Shown: positions 1 through 10,044 of the stretch, one piece after another
How positions within the stretch are numbered: position 1 is the stretch's first letter
Layout of the letters: each line of letters opens with the position of its first letter
DNA from: CAWHNT01 sp963830775
Lineage (GTDB): Bacteria; Pseudomonadota; Alphaproteobacteria; Geminicoccales; Geminicoccaceae
Length of the DNA: 64,000 nucleotides
Direction of reading: 5' to 3'
Assembly (NCBI GenBank): GCA_963830775.1
Contig: CAWHNT010000012.1
Coordinates: 28,376 to 92,375 of the forward strand
The notes under the pieces: generated by a model
Told to the model about the DNA's origin: nothing
What the model saw: only the letters and a program-made list of their open reading frames with translations
Database searches by the model: none
Made by a program: the position numbers and the translations under genes

Positions 1-693
<693 letters not shown>

Positions 694-1063
694 CGAGCCT
701 CCTACTTTGCTGGACCGGCTCCGGCGAGGATGAAAGAGACTTCGTCCTCATTGGCCTTCGTCCTGGCTTGCGCCCTCACTAGGCGTAGCCGCCTCGCGCG
801 TCTTTTCGGTCCGCACGGGGTTTGTCGCGAACGAACGGCTCCGTGGGGTCCGGCTGACCCCAAGCTTGACATCGGGTTGTTGCGCGGCATGCGATCCCTG
901 ACGGAGGGCGGCCCTGCGGGGGCCGATCCGAGACGCCGATCCCGGATGCCAGGTCGTGATCTGAGCGCAGCGCGAGCAGGCACCGTCCCAGGAGGTCATC
1001 ATAGCCAGCATCCATCGCGCGGAGCTGCGCGCTCCTGGCACTCAAGACGGTGAGGCATCCGCA
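694..1063. other. divergent intergenic region
   Basis: This 370-base gap lies between the hydrolase (minus) and the AraC gene (plus). The only promoter-like element I see is a TTGACA at 866-871 followed, at 18 bases, by a weak TGCGAT. It would read toward the AraC gene with a leader of about 170 bases. No convincing coding sequence or strong palindrome was found. Confidence 0.3.
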
Positions 1064-2550
1064 GTGGCGCGGGTGATCGAGGAGGAGCCGCGCTGGCGAC
1101 ACAAGCCGGCCGTCCCGGCTCTGGGCGGGCCGCCGCAACGGGTGATCGCAACCAGGTGGCGCGCCTTCCAGCGGCATACGCTGGAGGTGCAGGCCGAATC
1201 CGCCGCCGACTTCCATGTCATCGGCATCGCGCTCCGACGGATCAACATCCGGTTATCGTTCTGCGGCCGCGTCGTGCAGGACGGCGTGTTCATGCCCGGG
1301 ATGCTGATCGTCAACGAGCCCAGCCTCGCCGTCCACGGCCTGCTCCGCGGTCCGACCGATGTCCTGCACCTGCACATCCCGAACGAGGTCCTGGTCGAGT
1401 GTGCCAGCCACATCCATCCGCGCGGCACGGCCACTCTGCCTTCCGGTTCGAGCACCGGTCGGGATCCGGCGATCGAGCGCCTTGGCATGGCCCTGCTCGG
1501 GGCCGATGAGCTCGGCAGCCCGTTCGGGCGCCTCTATGCCAATTCGATCAGCATCGCCATTGTCACCAGGCTCCTCGACACGGCACGCAGGACATCACCC
1601 GCCGACAGGGCGAAGGCGTCGGTCCTGGCCCCCTGGCGGCTGAAGCGGGCCATCGACTACATCGACGCAAACCTGTCCGAACCGGTCAGCCTCGCTGAAC
1701 TCGCCGGGGTTGCGGGACTGACACGGATTACCTTCACATTCTACTTATGAACACAGCGGCCTGGCCCTCGCCCGTCATGACCGAGGTCAGGTCGGTGCCC
1801 CACATGACATCCACCTGCTCGGTGATGATCGTGCCGTCGTGGGCCCTCGAGCCGTGCGGTCGGCCGGCACGCTGGTGCGCCAACAGGCGGTTCTCGCGCA
1901 TGAGCCGCAGAACGCGGCGCCGGCTGGTGCGGATGCCGGCAAAGCGTAGCCGGGCCCACAGCTTGCGGTAGCCCTCACCATGAAAGGGGCTGTCTTCGAG
2001 CAGCTGTCGGATTGCCGCCACCAGGCCTTCGTCCGCCATCGCGCCTTGCGGCCCGGGCCGCCTGCGGACGGCCTCCGCCGAGCGATGACGGTGGCGATAG
2101 AGTGTCGCCCGTGAGACGCCCCAGAGGTGCGTGACCCGCTGCAGACCGTAGACTTGGTCGGTGGAGGGCGAGACCTGCCGGCTCATCGCCTCGACCTCCG
2201 CTGCGCTAAAGGGCGCGCCGTCTCCATCCGCTCGATCTTGGCGCCGACGGATGCACTTCGCCGCGCAGTTCCGGGCGGCCACCGGCCTGCGACCTCACGA
2301 ATATCTGCTGCGCCGTCGGGTCGAGCGCGCCCAGGAGCTGCTACGCGGCTCGAACGAATCGATCATGGAGGTCGCGCTGCAGGTCGGCTTTCAGGCCCAG
2401 GCCCATTTCACTACCACTTTCAAGCGCTTTGTCGGTCAGCCTCCACGTACTTGGCGCAGAGAGCAGGACCCCAAGATAAGGGACGGCTTTGCATTCTCGC
2501 CCGAGCCGACCGTGATCGCTCTCGATCACCAAAGCAGGTGCGATCCGTAG
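1064..2550 (+). pseudogene. AraC-family transcriptional regulator interrupted by an insertion
   Basis: The first part (GTG at 1064 to 1726) gives an AraC-type N-terminal sensing domain and the start of the helix-turn-helix (PVSLAELAGVAGLTR). The second part (from 2251) continues exactly where it stopped, with MHFAAQFRAATGLRPHEYL, RVERAQELLRGSNESIMEVA and FTTTFKRFVGQPP, the second AraC helix-turn-helix. Joining CGG (1724-1726) to ATG (2251) restores a continuous reading with no lost residue. The break is therefore an insertion inside the first HTH, and the protein should not bind DNA unless the insert excises. It would have regulated the divergent hydrolase, by position. The recognition helix and the partner helix are separated, so the split alleles are probably inactive. 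Confidence 0.85.
1729..2252 (-). mobile_element. truncated IS3-family transposase (orfB) fragment
   Basis: On the minus strand the insert encodes an IS3-type OrfB N-terminus: MSRQVSPSTDQVYGLQRV, a helix-turn-helix (WGVSRATLYRHR), the HTH_21-like segment ending RVLRLMRENRLLAHQR, and the start of the DDE core at VDVMWGTDLTSV. It stops three residues after GQAAVF, so the second Asp and the Glu of the catalytic triad are missing. Only a few residues of an OrfA end precede it. The insert is flanked by ACGGAT at both sides (1723-1728 and 2247-2252), compatible with a target-site duplication. I could not find matching terminal inverted repeats, so the element is either heavily decayed or was moved as a fragment. 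Confidence 0.75.
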
Positions 2551-2595
2551 CCCCGCGGCGGGCTCGGGATCCCCACCTGCCCAGGATGGCGCCGC

Positions 2596-4137
2596 TCAGA
2601 GCTTGAGCCGCAGGACATTCCACGATGCGGGAGGAAGCGGGGCGCTGATCAGCTCGTCCCCGACCGTGACGCCGGAAAGCCTGGCTGGCGTCACCTGCTC
2701 GGGTGCGATGCGCGTGTTGGCGGCAGCGAGGTCGGCATGGTTGAGGGTCGTCGCCCGCTCCAGGGTGAGCCCGGAGAAGCCCTTGGCGGTGACCTCGAGC
2801 GGCATCTCCTCGGTGAGGTGCCGGTTGAGGGCGAACAGCGTCAGCGTGCCCTCCTCCTCGCCGTGCACGGCGGCGAGCTTCAGGTACGGCACCTCGGGAA
2901 GCGGGAACCAGAGGTCGGTCTTGCCGCGCGGGTCGTAGTAGCTGGCGGCGTAGCTCGGCCCATCGACGTGGGTGCGCAGCACGCGGCCGCGGCCGAGATT
3001 GCTGAAGTCGGCGAAGGGGAAGAAGATCGTCTGCCGCCAGGCCGGGCCGCCGGTCTCGGTCATGATGGGGGCGATGGCGTTGACCAGCTGGGCCAGGCAG
3101 GCGGCCTTGACCCGGTCGGCGTGATTGAGGAGCGAGATGCAGGCCCCGCCGAAGGCCAGCGCATCCTTCATGTCGTACTCTTCCTCGAGGATGTGCGGGG
3201 CCACGGGCCAGCCGGGCAGGAGGCGGGTGTTGCCGCGGCGGGTGCGGTACCAGACGTTCCACTCGTCGAAGCTCAGCATGATGCGCCGCTCCGAGCGCCG
3301 GGCCGCCGCGACCGCGTCCGCGATCGCCACCACCTCCTCGATGAAGGAATCCATGAGATCGGGGCTGGCGAGGAAGGCCGGCGTGTCGCCGGCATAGTCG
3401 TTGAGATAGGTGTGCAGCGAGATGTACTCGACCTGATCGAAGGTGTGCTCGAGCACGATCCGCTCCCAGTCGCCGAAGGTCGGCATGGTGCGGCCGGAGG
3501 AGCCGCAGGCGGCAAGCTCGATCGTGGGATCGACCAGCCGCATCATCTTGGCGGCCTCGACGGCGATCCGGCCATATTCATGGGCGGTCTTGCTGCCCAT
3601 CTGCCAGGGCCCGTCCATCTCGTTGCCGAGGCACCAGAACTTGATGCCGTGCGGCTCCTCCCAGCCATGGCTGCGGCGGAGGTCGGAGAGCTGCGTGCCG
3701 TCGGGATGGTTGCAGTACTCGACCAGCCGGCGGGCCTCGTCCGGCCCCTTGGTGCCCAGGTTGACGGCCAGCATCGGCTCGATGCCGGCGAGCCTGCACC
3801 AGTCGACGAACTCGTTGGTGCCGAAGGTGTTGGGCTCGATCGACTTCCAGGCCAGCTCCAGCCGGCGCGGGCGCTGCTCGGCCGGGCCGACACCGTCCTC
3901 CCAGTTGTAGCCCGAGACGAAGTTGCCGCCGGGATAGCGCATGATCGTCGGCGCCAGCTCGCGCACCAGCTCCAGCACGTCACGCCGGAAGCCATTCTCG
4001 TCGGCGGTGGGGTGGCCGGGCTCGTAGATGCCGTCATAGACGCAGCGGCCGAGATGCTCGACGAAGGCGCCGAACAGGCGGCGATCGGTCCGGCCGATCG
4101 CAAAGTCGCGGTCGAGGAGCACCTTCACGTCACGCAT
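2596..4137 (-). CDS. abfA: GH51 alpha-L-arabinofuranosidase
   Basis: An intact 513-residue enzyme of glycoside hydrolase family 51. It removes terminal alpha-L-arabinofuranosyl groups from arabinose-containing oligosaccharides by a retaining mechanism. The acid/base Glu lies in CLGNEMDGPW (about E173) and the nucleophile Glu in LSFDEWNVWY (about E292). RYPGGNFVSGYNWEDG near residue 68 is the family's substrate-binding loop, and a C-terminal beta-domain ends in WNVLRLKL. There is no signal peptide, so it acts in the cytoplasm on imported oligosaccharides. It is the last gene of the minus-strand operon after the two ABC ATPases (17-base gap), which suggests the transporter carries arabinose-containing oligosaccharides rather than peptides. 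Confidence 0.93.
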   Translation of the reverse strand: MRDVKVLLDRDFAIGRTDRRLFGAFVEHLGRCVYDGIYEPGHPTADENGFRRDVLELVRELAPTIMRYPGGNFVSGYNWEDGVGPAEQRPRRLELAWKSIEPNTFGTNEFVDWCRLAGIEPMLAVNLGTKGPDEARRLVEYCNHPDGTQLSDLRRSHGWEEPHGIKFWCLGNEMDGPWQMGSKTAHEYGRIAVEAAKMMRLVDPTIELAACGSSGRTMPTFGDWERIVLEHTFDQVEYISLHTYLNDYAGDTPAFLASPDLMDSFIEEVVAIADAVAAARRSERRIMLSFDEWNVWYRTRRGNTRLLPGWPVAPHILEEEYDMKDALAFGGACISLLNHADRVKAACLAQLVNAIAPIMTETGGPAWRQTIFFPFADFSNLGRGRVLRTHVDGPSYAASYYDPRGKTDLWFPLPEVPYLKLAAVHGEEEGTLTLFALNRHLTEEMPLEVTAKGFSGLTLERATTLNHADLAAANTRIAPEQVTPARLSGVTVGDELISAPLPPASWNVLRLKL

Positions 4138-4154
4138 CGTCGCGATCTCCAGTC

Positions 4155-5019
4155 TCAGCTTGAGGCCTGCGGCACCGCCGGCGCCGGCTGGGTAGGGGTG
4201 GGGTTGCGGAGGCCCTGCGTCGCCATGTCGGGCGAGAGGACCGATGACTTGAGCAGGATCGAGTAGGGGTGCTGCGGGTTGTCGAGCACTGCCCGGGCCT
4301 GGCCGGCTTCGACGACCTTGCCCTTCTGCATGATGATGATGCGGTCGCTGATGTAGTAGGCGGTGGCGAGGTCGTGGGTGATGTAGATGATCGACACCCG
4401 CAGCTCGTCGCGCAGCTTCTTGAACAGGTTGACGATCGACATCCGCAGCGAGGCGTCGACCATCGAGACCGGCTCGTCGGCGATGATCAGCGACGGCTGC
4501 GAGACCAGTGCCCGGGCGATGGCGGTGCGCTGGAGCTGGCCGCCCGAGAGCTCGTGCGGGAACCGGCCCTTGACCTCCACGAGCGACAGCCCGACCGCGC
4601 GCAGCGCCTCGTCGGCCAGCCGCTCGGCCTCGGCCCCGCGCCGTGCCCCGCGAAAGCGGCGGGCGCTCATCAGGAGATAGCGGTCGACCCGCTTCAGCGG
4701 GTTGAAGGCCTCGAACGGGTTCTGGAAGATCGGCTGGATCGCGGCCATGAAGGCCATGCGCGCCCTGGCGCCGTTTATCTGCGGCCAGATCCTGGCCGCG
4801 GAACCGGATCGAGCCCGAGCTGGGCTGGACGAGGTTGAGGATCATCCGCGCCAGCGTGGTCTTGCCGCTGCCCGATTCGCCGATGATGGTGAAGATCTCC
4901 GGCCGCTCGGCCTCGAGCGTGAAGCTGACGCCGGCCACGGCCTCGACCTGATTGCGGCCGAAAAGCCCGCCCATGGCGTAGGTCTTGCCCACGTCCTGGA
5001 TCGCCAGGAGCTCGCTCAT
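4155..5019 (-). CDS. oligosaccharide/peptide ABC transporter ATPase (DppF type), frameshifted
   Basis: The protein starts MSELLAIQDVGKTYAMGGLF, with Walker A GESGSGKTT, then a frame change near 4770-4790, after which it continues IQPIFQNPFEAFNPL (Q-loop), ELSGGQLQRTAIARAL (signature), SLIIADEPVSMVDAS (Walker B) and the HPYSILLKS tail typical of oligopeptide-type ATPases. It powers uptake together with the DppD-type ATPase and the two permeases. The preceding ATPase reads into this one without an intervening stop; an ATGA overlap with one indel upstream would explain that as two separate proteins. The frameshift is probably a sequence error because everything downstream is well conserved. Confidence 0.88.
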
Positions 5020-6039
5020 GCGCCTGCTCTCGGCCATGGCCGGTACCGGCTGGACGGCAGGGTCGGCAGCGAAGCAGGCGACCCGATGCTCGGGCGCCAG
5101 GATGGTCAGGGCCGGCCGCTCGCGGCGGCAAATGTCCATGGCAAGCGGGCAGCGCGGATGGAAGCGGCAGCCGTGCGGCGGGTCGGCGAGGTTGGGGGGC
5201 GTCCCTTCCAGCGCCTTCTTCGGGCTGAGGTCGCCGATCCGGGGCAGGCTCGCGATCAGGTGTGCGGTGTAGGGATGCAGGGGCGAGCGGAAGACATCGG
5301 CCGTCCGGCCCTCCTCCACCAGCCGGCCCGCATACATGATGCCCAGCCGGTCGGCCATGGTGGCATGGACCGCCATGTCGTGGGTCACGAAGAGCATCGA
5401 GGAGCCGATCTCCTGCTGCACCTCGCGGATCATGCCCAGGACATCCTTCTGCACCACGACATCGAGGGCGGTGGTCGGCTCGTCGGCGATGATGAATTCC
5501 GGCTGGCAGATGGTGGCGAGCGCAATCGCCACGCGCTGCCGCATCCCGCCCGAGAGCTCGTGCGGATAGGCGTCGAGAGCCGAGGGCTGCAGCCGGAGCC
5601 GCTCGAGATGCGCCTCGACCCGGCCGAAGAACTCGGCCTTGGAGCCCGGCATGTGGCGGAAGGCGAAGTCGACGAAGGAGGCACGCACCCGGCGCACCGG
5701 GTTCAGCACGTTCATCGAGCCCTGCATCACGTAGCTCAGATGCTTCCAGCGGACGCCGGCCAGGGCTTCCTGGCTCAGCTCGAAGATGTTGCGGTCGAGG
5801 AAGCTGTAGCGTGCCGTGCCGCCCAGCACGTTGAGCGGCGGCCGGTTGGCGCCGGCGATGGTCTTGATGAAGCTGGTCTTGCCGCTGCTCGATTCGCCGG
5901 CGAGGCCGTAGATCTCGTTGCGCTGCACGTCGAGGCTGATGTCGTCGACCGCCTTCACCTCGCGCGTGACGCCGAAGTAATGCATCTGATAGTAGGCGCG
6001 CAGGTTGCGCACCGTGAGCGCCGGGCCCTCGGCGCCCAT
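5020..6039 (-). CDS. oligosaccharide/peptide ABC transporter ATPase (DppD type)
   Basis: It begins MGAEGPALTVRNLRAYYQ; the ATG overlaps the TAA of the permease gene (TAATG), showing translational coupling. Motifs in order: Walker A GESSSGKTS, with Ser where Gly is usual, ELSGGMRQRVAIALAT signature, FIIADEPTTALDVV Walker B, THDMAVHATMADR H-loop, and the Cys-containing oligopeptide C-terminal domain CRFHPRCPLAMDICRRERPAL. This tail is typical of DppD/OppD. The frame stays open through MAESRR into the next ATPase, so a natural fusion or an indel just upstream are both possible. Its genomic partner genes predict an importer for arabinose-containing oligosaccharides. Confidence 0.88.
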
Positions 6040-6907
6040 TAGCCGACACCTCCGCCCATGCGGGCGAGGCGGCTGCGCGGGTCGATATACTCGTTCATCG
6101 ACACGGCGAGCAGGAACAGGCCGATGAAGGTCAGCGGTGATGGTCAGCGTCGGGAAGACGAACCACCACCAGATGCCCGAGACCATGGCGCTGTGCTGGT
6201 TGGCCCAGAAGATCATGGTGCCGATGGTCGGCGTGTTGATGTCGGTGAAGCCAAGCACCGAGAGGGTGACCTCGAGGCCGATCGACCAGTTGATGTTGTT
6301 GAGCGTGGTCGAGAACACGATCGGCAGCACGTAGGGCAGGTGCTCCTGCGATCAGGATCTCCCAGGTCCGCATGCCCGAGAACACGCTGGTGCGGGTGAA
6401 CTCGCGGGTCTTCAGGCTCATCATGACCGAGCGGATGAGGCGGGCGTCGTAGGCCCAGCCCAGGAACGCCATGACCAACGCCAGGAGCGTCCAGGTCATG
6501 TAATCGCGCATGACGAAGTAGAAGAGGATCAGAAGCGGGAACAGCGGGATGATGATGAACGTGTCGTTGATCGACATCAGCACGCGGTCGACGAGCCCGC
6601 CCTTGTAGCCGGCGACGAGCCCGATCAGGAGCGAGAGCAGGCGGCTGATGAGGGCGACGGCGAAACCGAAGAGCAGCGTGTTGCGGATGGCGACCGTGAG
6701 CTGCCAGAAGGTGTCCTGGCCGCGCGAGGTGGTGCCCATGGGATAGGCCCAGGAGGGCGGCAGGTCCGGCGGCACCACATAGATGTCGACCGGCGGATAG
6801 GGTGCGAAGGCCGACATGACGGCGAGGCCGATGATGGCGCTCGTGATGACGGCACCGACCGCGAACTCGCGGTTGTAGCGGAACAGGTCGCGGACGATCC
6901 TCAGCAT
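6039..6907 (-). CDS. ABC transporter permease (DppC type), two frameshifts
   Basis: Inner-membrane permease. The N-terminus MLRIVRDLFRYNREFAVGAV leads into a first membrane helix, then GTTSRGQDTFWQL, the periplasmic motif of DppC proteins. The transporter domain follows, with GLVAGYKGGLVDRVLMSIND and AYDARLIRSVMMSLKTREF, the EAA-type loop that contacts the ATPases. The frame changes near 6350 (then LPIVFSTTLNNINWSIGLEV) and again near 6130 (then TFIGLFLLAVSMNEYIDPRSR and a stop overlapping the next ATG). All three pieces are conserved and in order, so the shifts look technical. It lies 4 bases after the DppB-type gene. Confidence 0.87.
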
Positions 6908-6911
6908 CGGC

Positions 6912-7918
6912 TCAGCTCAGCTGCACGCGCGGATCGAACAGCGGATAGAGCACGTCGATCAGGAACACGGCCGCCGAGACGGCGATGATCGAGATGGCGG
7001 CGACGCCCAGGACAAGGCTGTAGTCGGCCGAGTAGACCGCGCCGATCAGCAGACGGCCAAGGCCGGGATAGCTGAAGACATACTCGACGATGATCGTACC
7101 GTTGAAGATCGCACCCAGCGACATGGCGAGACCGGTCACCTGCGGGACCAGCGCATTGCGCATGACGTAGGAGGAGAGGATGCGGCGGCGGTCGACGCCG
7201 CCGAGCTCGGCATAGGTGACGTAGTCCTCGGTGACGATGTTCGAGACCAGGGCCCGCATGCCGAGGAACCAGCTCGCCGAGACCGACGAGGATGATCGAC
7301 AAAGCCGGCAGGATCGAATGCCGCACGACGCTGAGGACGAACTCGGCATTGAGGCCACGCTCGATGTTGGGCGCGGCACCGCCGGCGATCGGCAGGATCG
7401 GCCAGAGCGAGCCGAAGATGATCAGCAGCACGAAGGCGATGATGTAGTAGGGCACCGGGTGCAGGCCCATGACGACCAGGCCGAACAGCTTCAGGATGCG
7501 GCTGTCCCGGTAATAGCCGGCAAGACCGCCCAGCAGATTGCCGAGTGTCCAGACGATCGAGGGTGCAGATCACGAGCAGCCCCACCGTCCACGGCAGGGC
7601 GCGCCCGATCAGGACCGAGACCGGGGTCGGGAAGGCGGAGAGCGACGGGCCGAAGTCGAGCATCAGCATGCGCCCCCAATAGGCCACGTACTGTGCAAGC
7701 AGCGGCTCATCGGTGCCGTAGAGCTCGGCCAGCGCCTCCCGCATCATCAGCACCGCCTCGGGACTGGTGTCGCCGAAGGCGGTCATCTGCGAGACCATGT
7801 GCTCGACCGGATCGACCGGCGTCAGATGGGTGACGAAGAAGGTGAGCGAGATGCCGATGAAGACGACAAGCGCGAACTGGCCGAACCGCTTCAGCACGTA
7901 GATGCCGTAGCTGCGCAT
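6912..7918 (-). CDS. ABC transporter permease (DppB type), two frameshifts
   Basis: Begins MRSYGIYVLKRFGQFALVVF, with the characteristic DppB start and THLTPVDPVEHMV. It then shows GLNAEFVLSVVRHSILPALS, MRALVSNIVTEDYVTYAELGG and the EAA loop RRRILSSYVMRNALVPQVTG, ending VLYPLFDPRVQLS. Frames change near 7560 and near 7275. The family is an inner-membrane half of dipeptide/oligopeptide/oligosaccharide importers with about six helices, and the length of about 335 residues is normal. It is separated from the binding-protein gene by a strong stem-loop, and followed after 4 bases by the DppC-type gene. Confidence 0.87.
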
Positions 7919-7946
7919 GGATCAGGAGCCCTCGTGGGCGGCGAGG

Positions 7947-7985
7947 GATCGGGAGCGGAGGCTCCTTGGAGCGCCGCTCCCGATC
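7947..7985 (-). terminator. intercistronic stem-loop between binding protein and permease genes
   Basis: A perfect 12-base inverted repeat, GATCGGGAGCGG (7947-7958) and CCGCTCCCGATC (7974-7985), encloses a 15-base loop that itself contains GCTCC/GGAGC. No T-run follows, so a leaky terminator or an RNA-stabilising hairpin is more likely than a full stop. Such structures after a binding-protein gene are known to let the binding protein be made in excess over the membrane parts. Confidence 0.7.
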
Positions 7986-7996
7986 GGGGAGCGGGC

Positions 7997-9888
7997 CTAG
8001 GGCTGGGTCGGCTTCAGCCGCACCATCATGTAGCGGGAGTTCGACCAGTTCGGGACCGGGTTGGTGTAGGGGTTCTTGGCCGTCGGATAGCCGGTCCAGT
8101 AGGTCTGATCCATCACCGTGAAGACGTTGTAGGCCATGAGCGGGATGATCGGCATCTCCTGCACGGCGAGCTTCACGAACTCCCGGCCGAGCTCGACACC
8201 CTTGGGATCGTCGAAGGAGATCTTGCGGATCTCCTCGATGATCTTGTCGAGCTCCGGGCTCGACCAGCGCGACCAGTTGCGCGGGGTCTGCACCTTGCCG
8301 GCGGGCTGGACGAACTGCGAGTGCCAGCTGTCGAGGAAGAACGACAGGTCGGGGTGCCCGCCCCAGGTCTCCACGCTCCAGCTGATCGCGGCCTCGAAGT
8401 CGCCGCCGTTGCGCCGGGTGAGGAAGGCCGCCTGCGCCGCCTCCGCCGTGGCGTCGATGCCGAACTGGCGCCACTGCTGGGCGATCATCGTTCCGGCCCG
8501 CGTCATCACCGGGCGGGCGTCGCCCTCGACCATGAGCTTGATCGCGAAGCGCTCGCCGCTGGGCGTGTACCAGTCGTTGCCGCGCCGGGTGAAGCCGGCC
8601 CGCTGCATCAGCTCGGCTGCCGCCTCGGTGTCCTGCTTCCACCAGCCGGCGCCGAACGCGGCCGAGATCTCGGCCGGGTCGTCCGGGATCTGGTCGCCCA
8701 TGGAGGGGCGCAGCATGGCGGCGATCTGCTCGCCGATGGTAGGCGTCGTAGGGCTGGATCTTCCGCTTGCCCGGTGTCGACCTCGAAGGCCGTGAGCCAC
8801 TCCTTCATCGGGTTGTGATAGTATTCGGGGTGGGTCCCGGTCGGCGGGATGGCGATCGCCGAGATGGTGGCGGCACCGCGATAGGAGGCCATCGCCACCG
8901 CCTTGATGTCGATCGCCAGCGCCAGCGCCCAGCGCACGTCGCGGCTCTCGAACTTCGGGTTCTGGTGGTTGAGGATCACCTGCGGCAGCGTCGGGTCCGG
9001 ATGGGCGTAAGGAAAGCCCTCGAACCAGCCGATCGAGGACGGCGAATCCTTGGCCAGCGTCGAGCATGCCCTCGGGCGAGACGTCGTGGATGACGTCCAG
9101 CTCGTGGTTCATCTGCGCGATCACGCGGCGGTCGGGCGGGCCCGGATCGACGTAGGTGACGTAGCGCGGCCCGGGCTCGCCGAAGCGCGCAAGCGTCGTG
9201 CGCTGCCAGTCCTCGCGCTTCTCCCAGGTGAACCACTGGCCGTTCGGGTCGAAGCCGTGCAGCTTGTAGGCGCCGATCGAGACCGGCGGGTTGAAGTCGA
9301 ACTTCAGCGGGTCCTTACCCTCGAAGATGTGCTTGGGCATGATCCAGGCAGCGTTCCAGCGCACCGTGAAGAGCGCATGGAAGCGCGAGTTCGGCTTCTT
9401 CAGCTTGAAGACGACGGTATGCGGGTCGGGTGCCTCGATGCTGGCGACGTTGAGCTGGAACTGGGCGCTGCGGACGAGGCCGTTGGTCTTCAGGTGGGTG
9501 TCGGTGGTGAAGACGACGTCGTCGGCCGTGAACTCCTTGCCGTCGCTCCAGAAGATGCCCGGGCCGCAGCTTCACCGTCATCTCGGTGAAGTCGGCATTG
9601 TAGATCGGCGGCTCGGCGGCCAGCGAGTTGTCCCAGACACCGTCGATGCCGTGATCGGGATCGATGTACCAGAACGTGTCCAGCGCCAGCTGATGCAGGC
9701 CGGTGGACTGGCCGCCGGCATTCACCGCCCAGATGTTGAACCAGCCGGCATTGCGGATGGTCCCTTCCGGGTTCTCGACGATGAGCGTCTGGTTTCTCGG
9801 CAGTCCCGAGGTGGCGGCCCCTTGCGCGTGCGCCGAGGCGCTTGCCAGCAGGGCGCCTGGCAAAGGCCAACAGGTTCAGCAGTCGCAT
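7997..9888 (-). CDS. ABC transporter substrate-binding protein (SBP_bac_5 type), about four frameshifts
   Basis: Periplasmic binding protein of the oligopeptide/oligosaccharide class, about 630 residues. A Sec-type signal peptide is visible once one extra base near 9858 is ignored (MRLLNLLAFAGALLASASAHAQ). The mature part includes PIYNADFTEMTVKLRPG, then after a shift near 9560 WSDGKEFTADDVVFT, the family hallmark, and later IGAYKLHGFDPNGQW. Shifts near 9050 and 8750 precede the C-terminal domain ending SNSRYMMVRLKPTQP. It is the first structural gene of the importer operon; a repeated putative operator lies about 109 bases upstream of its start. Together with GH51 it suggests binding of arabinose-containing oligosaccharides; this specificity is inferred from context only. 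Confidence 0.87.
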
Positions 9889-9996
9889 CCGTTCGCCCTC
9901 CCTGATCGCGCGGCGTGACGCCAGCCTCTTCTTTTTTCGAGAGGCAGGCGGCGAGCCTAGCCGCTCAGGTCGGCTGGATCAACGGATTCTGATACT

Positions 9997-10013
9997 TATC
10001 AGTCTGGCGGATA
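9997..10013 (-). promoter_or_regulatory. putative operator, copy 1 (TATCAGnnnGGCGGATA)
   Basis: The 17-base element TATCAGtctGGCGGATA lies upstream of the binding-protein gene and downstream of the regulator gene. The same element with a different 3-base centre lies upstream of the regulator gene. Here the left half is also part of the inverted repeat CTGATA-CT-TATCAG (9989-10002). Two copies in front of the regulator and of its presumed target operon make a binding site for the regulator the simplest reading. Confidence 0.5.
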
Positions 10014-10044
10014 TACAAAGTCTCGAGCTCGATCGCCAGGCAGC

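Noticed and set aside
1729..2252. Complete insertion sequence with terminal inverted repeats
   Set aside because: No matching ends could be found and the transposase lacks two catalytic acids; called a fragment.
2596..6330. A single 1,244-residue fusion of permease, two ATPases and arabinofuranosidase
   Set aside because: The frames only join because of indels; each part has its own start and family-typical ends (for example the TAATG junction at 6039).
9965..10044. Extension of the winged-helix regulator to 9965
   Set aside because: The extra residues arise after a frame change, carry no family similarity and would overlap the repeated operator; the frame ending at 10045 follows the conserved GFGNYDQDIVMRL block.
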